From: Bacteroidales bacterium
GTDB taxonomy: Bacteria; Bacteroidota; Bacteroidia; Bacteroidales; UBA932
Assembly: GCA_016285175.1 (NCBI GenBank)
Contig: JAEEQF010000006.1
Coordinates: 1-41,416, forward strand
Direction: 5' to 3'
Length of the DNA stretch: 41,416 nt
The notes beneath the pieces are model-generated. The model made no database searches. It saw only the letters and a list, made by a program, of their open reading frames with translations, and was not told the DNA's origin. Each line of letters opens with the position of its first letter. Position 1 is the stretch's first letter. Below are positions 27,691-37,166 of this stretch, piece after piece. Position numbers and translations under genes: made by a program.

Positions 27691-30600
27691 CTATCTGAGT
27701 CCTTTGAGGAAGTTGGAGGGCGAGATGTTGAACTGCTTTTGGAAGCAGGTGGCGAAATAGGACGGGCTGGAGAAACCGGTCTGATAGGCCACCTCGTTGA
27801 TGCGGTACTTCTGGCTGGAGAGCATCTCCGCGGCCTTCTTGAGGCGGCACACCCGGATGTACTCGTTGATGTTCAGGCCCAGGTTGGCCCGCACCTTCCG
27901 GTACAGGGTGGACTTGCTGGTGCCCAGCTCCTGGGTGAGGGTCTCTATATTGAGGTCCGGCTCGCTCAGGTGCTGCATCACTACCTCGTGCAGGCGCTCC
28001 ATGAATTCGTGATCCAGTTCTCCCGTTACCACGCTGCTGAAGTGGGCCAGCGGCGAGTGCACAAACTGCTGGTTGGCGATATCCCGGTTGCGGAACAGGT
28101 TGTTGATGGTGGCCTGCAGCAGCTCAAAGGAGAACGGCTTCTCTATGTAGCCGTCGGCCCCGGCCTCCAGGGTTTCGATGCGCGTTTCCATGCCCACGGC
28201 GGCCGTGAGGAGGATTACGGGGATATGGCTGAGTTCCGTGTCCGACTTGATGTTGTTGCACAGCGTGCAGCCGTCCATGAGGGGCATCATGATGTCCGCT
28301 ACCACCAGGTCTATGCGCTGGCTCTTCACGATGTCCAGGGCGTCCTGGCCGTTGGCGGCCACTACCACATTATAGTTGTCCGACAGTTCCTTGGCCAGGT
28401 AGCCGCGCATGTCCGGTGAGTCGTCCGCAATGAGGATTACGTGACGGTGACCGCTCTCCGGAGATACTTCTTCCGTCGTCTCTCCTTCCGTGAAACCTTC
28501 TCCTTCCTCTACCGGGGCCGATGCTGGAAGTGCTACGGCATCCGGCTGATGCACAGGAAGTTCCAGAACGAAGGAGTTCCACTCCGGCACCCAGGTGTCC
28601 AGATACAGCCGGCCGTGGTGAAGCGTCGCCAGCGAACGGGCGAAGGGAAGGCCCAGACCGGTCCCCTGCATCTTGCGCTGCATGGTATCCTGCGACTGGT
28701 AGAAGGCATCGAAGATGCGCTCCGCGTCCTTCTCCGGGATGCGGGGGCCGTTGCTGTCCACCCGCACTTTCACGGTTTCCCCGTCGGCCGATACCACCAT
28801 CATCACGCGGACCTCACCGTTCCCGTATTTGCAGGCGTTGGAAAGCAGGTTGTTAAGGATCTTCTCTACCATGTCCTTGGCGCACTGCACCAGCACGGGC
28901 TTGCCGGGGATGGAGCTCTCGATGTGGATATGCTGGTCTTCCGCCACCTGGTAGAACCAGGAGCAGACCTCCGACACCAGGGATACCAGATCCAGCGTGA
29001 TGAAGCTGGGCTTGAGCTCGTACTGCTCCATCTTGCGCATATCCAGCAGCTGGTTGGTAAGGGTGAGCAGACGGTTGGTATTGGCCTGCATGGTAAGGAG
29101 TTCCGTCTTTGTATCTTCCGGGAGATCCTCCCGGGCCACAATCTTGTCCAGCGGGAGCTTGATGAGGGTGAGCGGCGTACGGATCTCGTGCGTGATATTG
29201 GTGAAGAACTGGATCTTGGCGTCGAACACTTCCTTCTGCTTGTCGCTCTCCAGCTGGACCACCTGCTTTTCCATCTCCATCTTGCGGCGCCTGTCCCGCT
29301 GACGCAGCATGAATCCCAGGGCGCCCAGCAGCAGCAGCGTATAGAGGATGAAGGCCACGGTGGACCGGTAAAAAGGAGGTATCACCTCTATGGTGAGGAT
29401 ACGGGACGCAGGAGAACCCGCCACCACGGCAAAGGCCTGGAACTGGTACTTGCCTGCGGGAAGGTGGGTATAAGTTATCTCGCCGTTCCGGGAAAAATCC
29501 TGGAAAGTGGAACGGCGGGGACTGGTGAGCACCGTCCGGAAATTGATGGAACGGGCCGAACTGTACAAGGGCATGGAGAAGCGGATGGTAAAGGCGGAGA
29601 AATCCTTCTGCCGGAAACGGATATAATCCGAATTCCGGGCGGAACGGCCCTTTTCCGTAATGGGGGTGAGCCCGCCGGACGCCTCTCCCAGGACATCCGT
29701 AATAATCACTTCCGGCATTTCACGGCCCCGCGACGCGGCGGGAGCGAAACGGAACATGCCGGCGTTGGTGCCGAAGAACAGGGTGCCGTCGTCCAGCGAC
29801 AGGGAGGACCCGTACGCATACTGGTTGCCGATGCCCGCCGACGACTCCAGATAGATATCGGCCACCCCGCCAAGGTCCCTGTTCACCTTGATGAGCCCGT
29901 GGGAGGTGGACATCCAGAGCGTTCCCTGGGAGTCCTGCACCACGGAACAGACAATATTGGTGATAAGGCCTTCCTTACGGGAGATGTTGCCAAAGGCAAA
30001 GGCTCCGTCCGTATCACGGACAGGGACATAATAGGCGCCGTTGCCTTCCGTACACACCCAGAGCCGGTACTCATGGTCTTCCGTGATATCCGTTATATAA
30101 TTGGAAGAGAAGCCGCTGCCTCTCTCGTCCAGGCCGATGCGGTGGAAACCGCCGTTGTCCATTACCCACAGCCCCTTTCCGTAGGTTCCCACCCACAGTT
30201 TCCCGCGGCTGTCCTGGAAAATGGCATGGATGAAACTGTGGCCCAGCTCCTTCCTGTATTCAAAACGGTCCTGGCTCCAATTATACTCATAGAGGCCGTC
30301 CGTAGTTCCGGCCCAAAGCGTCCCGTCGGCCGTCTTGTATACCACCACGCAGCGCCGGTCCGTGAGATAATGGCCCGTCTGAGTGAGGGCATCCAGGTCC
30401 AGCCGGAAGAGACCGTGGCCGAAAGTGGCCACCCAGAGCGTTCCGGCGTCGTTGTACAGGTCCTGCACATTATACTGGGAAGCGGAGCCCAGCAGATGGG
30501 TGAGATCTTCCACCTTCCCGCCCGCAGGGTCCATCATCGACAGGCCTCCGTCCTCGGTGCCCAGCAGGATCCGGTGGTCTCCCATGGGTGCCAGGGCGCG

Positions 30601-31629
30601 GACCATGTTGCCCCGGATATCTCCTCCCTCGCTCTCTCCCAGGAAACGGGTTACCGTACCGGAACTCTCCCGGTACAGATTGAGGCCGTTGTAAAACATG
30701 CCGATCCATACGTTTCCGCCGTTGTCCTGGAACATGGACCATACGTCGTCCCCGGAAAGGGAAGTGAGGTCTCCACCGTTATAGAGCAGCCATTCCCGGG
30801 AACCGTCTGCCCCCACAACCAGCACGCCGGTTTCCGTTCCCAGCCAGAAGGAACCGTCATCCCGGTGCAGGATGTTACGGATCTCTCCGGTGTCCACCCG
30901 CATGAACTCCTCCGTCCTTCCAGTGTGGATGTCCGTGGACATCACCACGCCCGGCTGGACGGAGAACAGCATGCTGTTTCCATAAGGATAAAGATCCCGC
31001 ACCGAAGCGCCCGGCAGGGGCTTTTCCGGCGCCCAAACCAGGTCGAAACCATTCTGAGATACGTTGTGCCGATACAGGGAACCCTCCGTGGAGAGCATCC
31101 ACACCTGGCCGTTTATGTCCGATTCAATCACATCCGACTGGAAAGACTCCGGGCTGCCGTATCGGACTATGGAACCGTCCGAAGGACGCCAGCGGTATAC
31201 GTTGCCGGCGGCCGCCCAGATCTGGCCGTAGCGGTCGCCGGTAAGGCGGGCGGCCATCACCGGATTGTCCCCGAACTGGATAACGGTATTCACCGCCCCG
31301 GTTTCCAGTTCATAGTATCCTATCCCCTTGCTGGTAGCGAACCAGAGCCTGTGCTCCCCGTCCTCATGCACCCACAGGGAAAGCCCCCCCAGAATGGGGC
31401 AGGAAGGGTCTTCCAGGAGGATGAAGTGGTGGGCGTCATACATACAGATCCCGTCCCGGGTGCACAGCCACATGAGGCCATTGCTGTCCTGGCCGATTCC
31501 CCGGATGGAGTTATCCGGCAAACCGATATCCGTATTGAAACGCTGGAAGCGATAACTGCCGGCCACGGCCGACAGGGGGGACAATATGATAAAAGCAATT
31601 GCAAACGCAAGAGCCGAATGTTTTTTCAT
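27691..31629 (-). CDS. Hybrid two-component system regulator (HTCS): propeller sensor, kinase, receiver, AraC
   Basis: The protein has 1312 residues. A signal peptide (ending AVAG) is followed by about 14 Reg_prop-type repeats (such as GLMWLCTRDGICMYD and GTLWMSTSHGLIKV), a Y_Y_Y domain and one membrane segment (about 755-777). The histidine kinase has phospho-acceptor H814 in FFTNITHEIRTPLTL, the N-box NNLLSNACKYG, and GTGLGLPFARSLATLH. The receiver has phospho-acceptor D1112 in VVADIMMPLMDG and the conserved EKPF lysine. The AraC HTH (about 1210-1312) ends the protein. HTCSs sense a periplasmic oligosaccharide and activate a linked utilisation locus. The divergent SusCD pair 2 and its GH43 and esterase genes are the probable targets. 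The G1-type box reads SNGPRIP, a variant seen in some HTCSs. Confidence 0.95.
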   Translation of the reverse strand: MKKHSALAFAIAFIILSPLSAVAGSYRFQRFNTDIGLPDNSIRGIGQDSNGLMWLCTRDGICMYDAHHFILLEDPSCPILGGLSLWVHEDGEHRLWFATSKGIGYYELETGAVNTVIQFGDNPVMAARLTGDRYGQIWAAAGNVYRWRPSDGSIVRYGSPESFQSDVIESDINGQVWMLSTEGSLYRHNVSQNGFDLVWAPEKPLPGASVRDLYPYGNSMLFSVQPGVVMSTDIHTGRTEEFMRVDTGEIRNILHRDDGSFWLGTETGVLVVGADGSREWLLYNGGDLTSLSGDDVWSMFQDNGGNVWIGMFYNGLNLYRESSGTVTRFLGESEGGDIRGNMVRALAPMGDHRILLGTEDGGLSMMDPAGGKVEDLTHLLGSASQYNVQDLYNDAGTLWVATFGHGLFRLDLDALTQTGHYLTDRRCVVVYKTADGTLWAGTTDGLYEYNWSQDRFEYRKELGHSFIHAIFQDSRGKLWVGTYGKGLWVMDNGGFHRIGLDERGSGFSSNYITDITEDHEYRLWVCTEGNGAYYVPVRDTDGAFAFGNISRKEGLITNIVCSVVQDSQGTLWMSTSHGLIKVNRDLGGVADIYLESSAGIGNQYAYGSSLSLDDGTLFFGTNAGMFRFAPAASRGREMPEVIITDVLGEASGGLTPITEKGRSARNSDYIRFRQKDFSAFTIRFSMPLYSSARSINFRTVLTSPRRSTFQDFSRNGEITYTHLPAGKYQFQAFAVVAGSPASRILTIEVIPPFYRSTVAFILYTLLLLGALGFMLRQRDRRRKMEMEKQVVQLESDKQKEVFDAKIQFFTNITHEIRTPLTLIKLPLDKIVAREDLPEDTKTELLTMQANTNRLLTLTNQLLDMRKMEQYELKPSFITLDLVSLVSEVCSWFYQVAEDQHIHIESSIPGKPVLVQCAKDMVEKILNNLLSNACKYGNGEVRVMMVVSADGETVKVRVDSNGPRIPEKDAERIFDAFYQSQDTMQRKMQGTGLGLPFARSLATLHHGRLYLDTWVPEWNSFVLELPVHQPDAVALPASAPVEEGEGFTEGETTEEVSPESGHRHVILIADDSPDMRGYLAKELSDNYNVVVAANGQDALDIVKSQRIDLVVADIMMPLMDGCTLCNNIKSDTELSHIPVILLTAAVGMETRIETLEAGADGYIEKPFSFELLQATINNLFRNRDIANQQFVHSPLAHFSSVVTGELDHEFMERLHEVVMQHLSEPDLNIETLTQELGTSKSTLYRKVRANLGLNINEYIRVCRLKKAAEMLSSQKYRINEVAYQTGFSSPSYFATCFQKQFNISPSNFLKGLR

Positions 31630-31647
31630 GGTTTTGTAATTTGACCC

Positions 31648-31679
31648 GCAAGTTACAAAATTTTTAAAAATAGACCAAA
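31648..31679 (-). promoter_or_regulatory. Candidate promoter of the HTCS gene
   Basis: On the minus strand TTTG (31679 to 31676), a 20-base spacer and TAACTTGC (31655 to 31648). The -7 is an imperfect TAnnTTTG match, but the spacing is ideal and the ATG follows 18 bases later. Confidence 0.45.
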
Positions 31680-31738
31680 AATTATTAAAACCCCGCCAGA
31701 GCGCCGCAAGGCCGGGTACAAAAAAATTAGAGATTTTA

Positions 31739-31769
31739 CTTGCCGATTCAGGATTATTCGTTATATTTG
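31739..31769 (+). promoter_or_regulatory. Promoter within the intergenic region before SusC pair 2
   Basis: CTTG (31739-31742), a 19-base spacer and TATATTTG (31762-31769): a full -7 match and a 3 of 4 -33 match. It is about 440 bases upstream of SusC, so it drives either a long leader or a separate small RNA. Confidence 0.6.
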
Positions 31770-31789
31770 CACTGACTTAAAATTAAACT

Positions 31790-31909
31790 ATGGCAAAGCA
31801 AAACTTCTTCGGAAGGGTGGCTTTATCCACTCTATTACCCCGAATGGGCGTTTTGCCCTTGTCATCAGTTTACAGGCTAACCGCAAAAAAGAGTACGGAT
31901 TTGTCCTAA
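31790..31909 (+). CDS. Possible 39-residue leader peptide
   Basis: An ATG 21 bases after the TATATTTG box opens a 39-codon frame ending in TAA at 31907-31909. It starts MAKQNFFGRVAL, which looks like the SusC start MTKQLFAKVAA downstream, and the DNA shares CAAAGCAA after the ATG. It uses codons rare in the neighbouring genes (TTA, CTA, AGG), which argues against it being a selected coding sequence. It could be a leader peptide, a remnant of a duplicated SusC start, or chance. Confidence 0.2.
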   Translation: MAKQNFFGRVALSTLLPRMGVLPLSSVYRLTAKKSTDLS

Positions 31910-31989
31910 TCTCGCGGTAGCAAAAAACCCTTCCTGGGTGTCCTTTACGGTCATCGGCACAGGATAGAGGTTATTGTTAAATTGATGTG

Positions 31990-32025
31990 GTCCAACTCGG
32001 GGGTATTCCTGCGGGTTGGACTTTT
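31990..32025 (+). terminator. Terminator-like hairpin in the SusC 2 leader region
   Basis: GTCCAACTCG (31990-31999) pairs with CGGGTTGGAC (32012-32021), a 10-bp stem with one G-T pair and a 12-base loop, then TTTT. The left arm overlaps ATGTGGTC (31985-31992), whose complement GACCACAT occurs at 32059-32066 and 32165-32172, so alternative folding is possible. Confidence 0.5.
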
Positions 32026-32144
32026 ATGCTATTGATAGCCCAAAAACTATCACTTTTAGACCACATTTGCCCTTTCAGGAGGTTCTGGCGCATTTCTTCT
32101 TGTTTTGGGGCAAAAAATGATAGAGAACATATAAAATAAATGCG

Positions 32145-32152
32145 TACATTTG
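32145..32152 (+). promoter_or_regulatory. -7 element of SusC pair 2
   Basis: TACATTTG, a full TAnnTTTG match, 57 bases before the SusC start at 32210. No -33 TTTG lies at normal spacing, as expected for an HTCS-activated promoter. Confidence 0.5.
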
Positions 32153-32209
32153 CAAAAGTCGTGAGACCACATACACACATCAATTATAACAACTAACCCC
32201 AAATGTGCT

Positions 32210-35200
32210 ATGACAAAGCAATTATTCGCCAAAGTGGCGGCTGTCGCAATGATCTTTGCGGCCAGCCTGCTGGGCTTAGGTAACGCCTTTGCCCAAAATC
32301 GCGCCATTAGCGGAACTGTTGTTGACGCTACGGGTGCCCCCGTCGTGGGAGCAGCCATAGTGGTGGTTGGTAACGCCTCCATCGGTACTGTGACCGAGGC
32401 AGACGGTACCTTCCGTCTCAGCGTTCCTGCAGGTGCAAACATCAATGTTTCCTGCATCGGCTATGCCGACCAGACCTTTGCTGTTGGAAACCAGACCGTT
32501 TTCAACGTCACCCTCGAAGAGGATGCAGAATTCCTTGAAGAGACCGTGGTGATCGGTTACGGTGTCCAGCGCAAGAGCGACCTCACCGGCGCGGTTGCAT
32601 CCGTCCGTTCGGATGACCTGAAGGACCGTTCCACCACCGATGCCGCTGCCGCCCTCCAGGGTAAGGCTGCCGGTGTGCAGATCATCAACTCCTCCGGTGC
32701 TCCGGGTGCCGGTTCCGACATCCGTGTCCGTGGTTATTCCTCGAACTCCGGTAACATCGGACCGCTCCTCATCGTTGATGGTTTGAAGGTGGACAACATC
32801 CAGTATCTGGATCCTTCCATGATCGAATCCATGGAGGTTCTGAAGGACGCCGCCTCCGCCGCCATTTACGGTGCACAGGCTGGTAACGGTGTTGTGCTCA
32901 TCACCACCAAGACCGGTCAGGAAGGCTCCGCCCACATCACTTACAACGGACGTTTCACTATGCAGTCCCTGGGCAAGAAGGCCGATATCTTCGGTGCCAA
33001 GGACTATATCGAGTATCAGACCTATATTGGTAATATTAACGATGCTCTCCTCACCGCCAACGGCTACGACGGTACGGACCACAACTGGTACGACTCCGTG
33101 TTCCAGCCCAGCTGGAGCCAGCAGCATGGCATCACCTTCCAGGGTGGTAACAACAAGGGACATTTCTTCACCTCCCTCAACTACGTGGACAACGACGGTA
33201 TCGTGGTAGGCAAGAAGGACGTTTACAACCGTCTCACCGCCCAGATCAATGCCGACTACAGCCTGTTCAAGTGGTTCAACATCTCCACCAACAACTCCAT
33301 TGAAAAATGGAGCCGCAAGTCCGTGTCCAACGGTTACGGTTCTGTGCTCAACTCCGTGGTTTCCCTGGATCCGCTCACCCCGGCCTACATCTCCGACATC
33401 AAGAATACCCCTGGCGGTATGCAGGAGCACTATGCAGCCGGTGACCCCATCCCCACGGATCCCACCCACAACAACGACTTCTACGGCACCTCCAAGTACC
33501 TGGAAGAGGCAACCGGTAACCCGCTGTTCCAGAGGGACAAGTCCGATGCTACCAGCGATGGTATCAACATCCGCGGTTCCCTGGCCGCCAACTTCATGCC
33601 GTTCAAGGGCTTTACCTTCACTTCCCGCTTCGGCTACCGTATCGCTCAGAGCAGCAGCCACAGCTACACCAAGCCCTACTGGCTCACTTCCATGGCTCAG
33701 TCCACCAACCACGACATCTCGGCCAATGTGAACACCAGCTACTACTATCAGTGGGAGAACTTCGCCAACTACAACCGTACGTTCGGCAAGCACAATATTG
33801 GCGCCATGGCCGGTATGTCCTATACCGAGAGCCACAGCGATAATGCCAGCATCTCCTCCTCCGGTCCCAACATCCTTAAGGGTTATGAGGACAACTTCCT
33901 CTATATCGACTACCTCACTTCCGATGCCACCAAGAACGTTGGCAACGCCCCCGGCATGAGCGCACAGCTCTCTTACTTCGGCCGTCTGATGTACAGCTTC
34001 GACAATCGCTACAGCATCCAGGGTAACTTCCGCGCCGATGCATACGACTCCTCCAAGCTGTCCAAGCAGGCCCGTTGGGGTTTCTTCCCGTCTGTATCCG
34101 CCGGTTGGACCGTGAGCAACGAGCCGTTCTTCAAGAACAATATCAGCCGTGACGCTGTCTCCTTCCTGAAGTTCCGTGGTTCCTGGGGTATCAATGGTAA
34201 CGTGAACGTTCTTAGCGGCTATCGCTATTCCACTTCCATCGCCCTGAACGGACAGTTCTACCAGTTCAATCCTTCCGCCGGTGACGGTCGTCCCACCTAC
34301 GGTTCCATGCCTTCCGGCCTGGCCAACCCGAATCTGAAGTGGGAAACCTCCGAGCAGTTTGACGCCGGTCTGGACGCCCGCTTCCTGCGCGACCGCCTCA
34401 CCCTCACCGTGGACTGGTACCGCAAGCTCACCAACGACCTCCTCATCTCCATCGCCCCGCTGCCGGAAATCGGCGTGAGCTCCACCACCGTGAACGCCGG
34501 TAAGGTGCTCAATACTGGTTTGGAATTCGACCTGGGTTGGAAGGATCACATTGGTGACTTCTACTACAGCATCAACGCCAACCTCTCCACCCTGCACAAC
34601 GAGGTTCTGGAAGTTCACTCCCTGCTGGACCGTCTGAACACCGACGTGGTGAGCGGTCTTAACGAGAAACTCGTTTCCTCCTTCGAGGCTGGCTACCCCA
34701 TCTGGTACTTCCGTGGCTTCAAGTATGCCGGCGTAAAAGAAGACGGTACCGCCTTCTATTATGACAAGGACGGCAAGGAGACCGCCACTCCGGGTGAAAA
34801 CGACAAGCAGTACCTGGGTGAAGGTATTCCTAACATCACCTATGGTGTCACCATCAACCTCGCCTGGAAGGGCCTCGACCTGGTGGTCTTCGGCACCGGC
34901 GCCGCCGGCAACGAGATCTACAACCTGATGGTTTCCGCCGACCGTTCCAAGACCAACACCCTGGACTACTACTGGAAGAACTCCTGGGGCAACCCCAACG
35001 TGAACAAGGCTACCGCCAAGTATCCCGATATGAAGACTGTTGCCAACAGCTGGGATTTCTGGAGCTCCAGTGCCTGCGTCTTCGACGGTTCTTTCTTCAA
35101 GATCAAGCAGATCCAGCTGGGTTACACCATCCCCCGCAACATCACCCAGAAGGTCAAGATCAGCGACCTGAGGTTCTTCGTCTCCCTGGACGACTACTTC

Positions 35201-35329
35201 ACCTTCTCGAAGTATCCGGGTGCCGATCCTGAAACCGCTTCCCTCAACAGCTCTACTTCCCGTGGCGTGGACTCCGGTTCCTATCCTACCACCAAGAAGC
35301 TCGTATTCGGTGTGAACCTGACCTTCTAA
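32210..35329 (+). CDS. SusC/RagA-type TonB-dependent outer-membrane glycan importer (pair 2)
   Basis: The protein has 1039 residues, with a signal peptide ending GNAFAQ. A carboxypeptidase-regulatory-like domain follows (ISGTVVDATGAPVVGAAIVVVGN). Then come LEETVVIGYGVQRKSDLTGAV, the plug motifs IRVRGYSSNSGNIGPLLIVDGL and SAAIYGAQAGNGVVLITTKTG, and the barrel ending in VFGVNLTF. It is clearly distinct from pair 1, so it probably takes a different glycan fragment. Compared with pair 1 it uses visibly more GGT, CGT and GCT codons, which may mean high expression. It follows a 580-base leader region and is 19 bases before its SusD. The divergent HTCS is the likely activator. Confidence 0.95.
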   Translation: MTKQLFAKVAAVAMIFAASLLGLGNAFAQNRAISGTVVDATGAPVVGAAIVVVGNASIGTVTEADGTFRLSVPAGANINVSCIGYADQTFAVGNQTVFNVTLEEDAEFLEETVVIGYGVQRKSDLTGAVASVRSDDLKDRSTTDAAAALQGKAAGVQIINSSGAPGAGSDIRVRGYSSNSGNIGPLLIVDGLKVDNIQYLDPSMIESMEVLKDAASAAIYGAQAGNGVVLITTKTGQEGSAHITYNGRFTMQSLGKKADIFGAKDYIEYQTYIGNINDALLTANGYDGTDHNWYDSVFQPSWSQQHGITFQGGNNKGHFFTSLNYVDNDGIVVGKKDVYNRLTAQINADYSLFKWFNISTNNSIEKWSRKSVSNGYGSVLNSVVSLDPLTPAYISDIKNTPGGMQEHYAAGDPIPTDPTHNNDFYGTSKYLEEATGNPLFQRDKSDATSDGINIRGSLAANFMPFKGFTFTSRFGYRIAQSSSHSYTKPYWLTSMAQSTNHDISANVNTSYYYQWENFANYNRTFGKHNIGAMAGMSYTESHSDNASISSSGPNILKGYEDNFLYIDYLTSDATKNVGNAPGMSAQLSYFGRLMYSFDNRYSIQGNFRADAYDSSKLSKQARWGFFPSVSAGWTVSNEPFFKNNISRDAVSFLKFRGSWGINGNVNVLSGYRYSTSIALNGQFYQFNPSAGDGRPTYGSMPSGLANPNLKWETSEQFDAGLDARFLRDRLTLTVDWYRKLTNDLLISIAPLPEIGVSSTTVNAGKVLNTGLEFDLGWKDHIGDFYYSINANLSTLHNEVLEVHSLLDRLNTDVVSGLNEKLVSSFEAGYPIWYFRGFKYAGVKEDGTAFYYDKDGKETATPGENDKQYLGEGIPNITYGVTINLAWKGLDLVVFGTGAAGNEIYNLMVSADRSKTNTLDYYWKNSWGNPNVNKATAKYPDMKTVANSWDFWSSSACVFDGSFFKIKQIQLGYTIPRNITQKVKISDLRFFVSLDDYFTFSKYPGADPETASLNSSTSRGVDSGSYPTTKKLVFGVNLTF

Positions 35330-35348
35330 CCTTTAATGAATACAGAAA

Positions 35349-37145
35349 ATGAAAAAGATATTATATTTCGCTCTCGCAACCTTTGCCCTGCTGGCTGTCG
35401 CTTCCTGTGAGAAGAACCTGGACATCCCGCAGAAGGGCGTCACGGCTATCGAGACTTTCTACCAGACCGATGCTGATGCAGAGGCTGCACTGGCAGCAGC
35501 GTACGCCCGGTTCGTCACCCGTATCACCGGACAGGACGGAAGTTCCATCTACACGGACTACAAGGCCGCCCTCAACAACTGCGGTGACGATATGTACGCC
35601 GCCGGCTCCAACTTCGGCGACAACGACTTCATGGCCCAGCTGGACGAATTCCGTCTAGACTCCGGTAACCAGGTGGTGGACCACTTCTACAAAAATCTGT
35701 TCCAGGTGAACTACGCCTGCAACCTGGTCATTGACAACTTCAAGGAAGGTCTGCCCAACGGCGGTCCCACCGCTACAACCAAGCGTTGCGTAGCAGAGGC
35801 CCGCGTCATGCGCGCATACCTTTATTTCATCCTCACCGCCCTGTGGAACACCCCGCCGCTCATCGACCATGTGATTTCCGACGGCCTGCCCTTCAACGCC
35901 GACAAGGATCCCGACAATCCGATGTCCCACGAAGACCTCTTCAAGTGGGTTGCCAGCGAGTGCGAAGCTGCTCTTCCGGATCTGGACGAGCGCAAGAGCA
36001 CTGGCGACAAGGACGGTGCCGTAAAGGTAACCAAGGGCTTCGCCTGGGCTCTCCAGGGCAAGGCTCTCCTCTTTGTCAAGGATTATGCAGGTGCTAAGGC
36101 CGCCCTCAAGAAGGTTATCGACTCCGGCAAGTATGCCCTGGTTCCCGGCAACCGCTATTGGGAGAACTTCCACGTGGAAGGCGACTGCAACGAAGAGAAA
36201 GTTTTCGAGCTCAATATCGAAGAGAATGCAGGTCTGGGTGCTTGGGGCGGTATCATCCAGCGTTCCACCTGGATGGAAGCCAACATCTGGAACTGGCGTT
36301 CCGACCACTTTGTGCAGGGTGCTTCCCCTCAGGCAAAGTACACCGGTGGTGTTGACGGCTGGGGTGGACTGGGTGTCCCTCAGTGGTTCGGTGACGAATT
36401 CTTCGCCAACGACGGTCATTCCTACCGCTTTGACGCAACGCTCAAGCATATCGATGACGCTGTCTACGGTATGGAGTACAACAGTGAAGAAATCAATGCC
36501 ATGACGCTTGAGCAGAAGAAGGTCTCCGACAAGATCGGTATTCTCGATCCTAAGGACGGCCTCTATGGACAGTCCTTCTGGCTCCCGTTTAAGCAGCTGA
36601 TCCGCAAGACCGATTCTGACCGCTACGGCGGCAATGTCCGTATGAACAACGGTCTCATCATGCGTTACGCCGAAGTGCTCCTGCTCTATGCCGAGGCTTG
36701 CCTCCAGAGCGGTGATGCCGGCCAGGGTGCCTGGGCCGTGAACCAGATCCGCGAGCGTGCCGGCCTTGCCGCACTTGGCAGTGTGGACATGAACGTCCTC
36801 AAGAAGGAAAAGAGCTATGAACTCTGGCTGGAAGGCAGCCGCTGGCTGGACCTCCTCCGCTGGGGTGATACCGACCGCGTGAAGCAGGCCGGTCAGGATG
36901 TTCCGAAGCTCTTCGACAAGATCCACCGCGCTCCGCAGAGTGGCGAAAAGGTCACCTGGGAGAATGGCAGCGAAGCCAACAGCCGCTTCTACACCGTGAG
37001 CACCCACGAGGCTATCGACGCCAAGTACGAAGTGGGCTTCAAGCCGGGCAAGCACGAGTTCTTCCCTTATCCCACCTCTGTGATGGACAAGAACCCCAAC
37101 CTGGTACAGAACCCCGGCTGGGAGGCTCCCGCAAAGGCAGAATAA
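35349..37145 (+). CDS. SusD/RagB-type surface glycan-binding lipoprotein (pair 2)
   Basis: The protein has 598 residues, with a lipoprotein signal MKKILYFALATFALLAVASC (C20). The mature N-terminus NLDIPQKGVTAIETFYQTDADAEAAL is typical of SusD. TPR-like helices include VAEARVMRAYLYFILTALWNTPPLI and FAWALQGKALLFVKDYAGAKAALKKVI. LIMRYAEVLLLYAEACLQSGD and YELWLEGSRWLDLLRWGD follow, with the C-terminal EFFPYPTSVMDKNPNLVQNPGW. It binds the oligosaccharide on the surface and caps SusC 2. A strong terminator lies 21 bases after the stop codon. Confidence 0.95.
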   Translation: MKKILYFALATFALLAVASCEKNLDIPQKGVTAIETFYQTDADAEAALAAAYARFVTRITGQDGSSIYTDYKAALNNCGDDMYAAGSNFGDNDFMAQLDEFRLDSGNQVVDHFYKNLFQVNYACNLVIDNFKEGLPNGGPTATTKRCVAEARVMRAYLYFILTALWNTPPLIDHVISDGLPFNADKDPDNPMSHEDLFKWVASECEAALPDLDERKSTGDKDGAVKVTKGFAWALQGKALLFVKDYAGAKAALKKVIDSGKYALVPGNRYWENFHVEGDCNEEKVFELNIEENAGLGAWGGIIQRSTWMEANIWNWRSDHFVQGASPQAKYTGGVDGWGGLGVPQWFGDEFFANDGHSYRFDATLKHIDDAVYGMEYNSEEINAMTLEQKKVSDKIGILDPKDGLYGQSFWLPFKQLIRKTDSDRYGGNVRMNNGLIMRYAEVLLLYAEACLQSGDAGQGAWAVNQIRERAGLAALGSVDMNVLKKEKSYELWLEGSRWLDLLRWGDTDRVKQAGQDVPKLFDKIHRAPQSGEKVTWENGSEANSRFYTVSTHEAIDAKYEVGFKPGKHEFFPYPTSVMDKNPNLVQNPGWEAPAKAE

Positions 37146-37166
37146 GCTATAAGCTTACTACTTGAT

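Larger units (their letters stand above)
31776..32026 (+). ncRNA. Putative structured leader RNA or small RNA
   Basis: The 580-base gap 31630-32209 holds no normal gene. From the promoter at 31739-31769 a transcript starting near 31776 would run through several small hairpins (for example GGGCG-TTTT-GCCC). It would reach a terminator-like stem at 31990-32021 followed by TTTT, about 250 nt in all. Its 3' part (31976-31989) is complementary to the SusC 5' UTR (32176-32190). It could be a stand-alone RNA or an attenuated leader of SusC. I recognise no known RNA family, and expression is inferred. Confidence 0.35.

Noticed and set aside
28700..28780. HTCS kinase inactive because the G1-type box reads SNGPRIP and not DNGxGI
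   Set aside because: HTCS kinases often carry variant boxes here, and the H-box, N-box and GTGLGL motif are intact.
28441..31644. Open frame of 1067 codons on the plus strand opposite the HTCS gene
   Set aside because: It is antisense to a clear multi-domain HTCS and has no recognisable motif; third-position GC bias explains the lack of stops.
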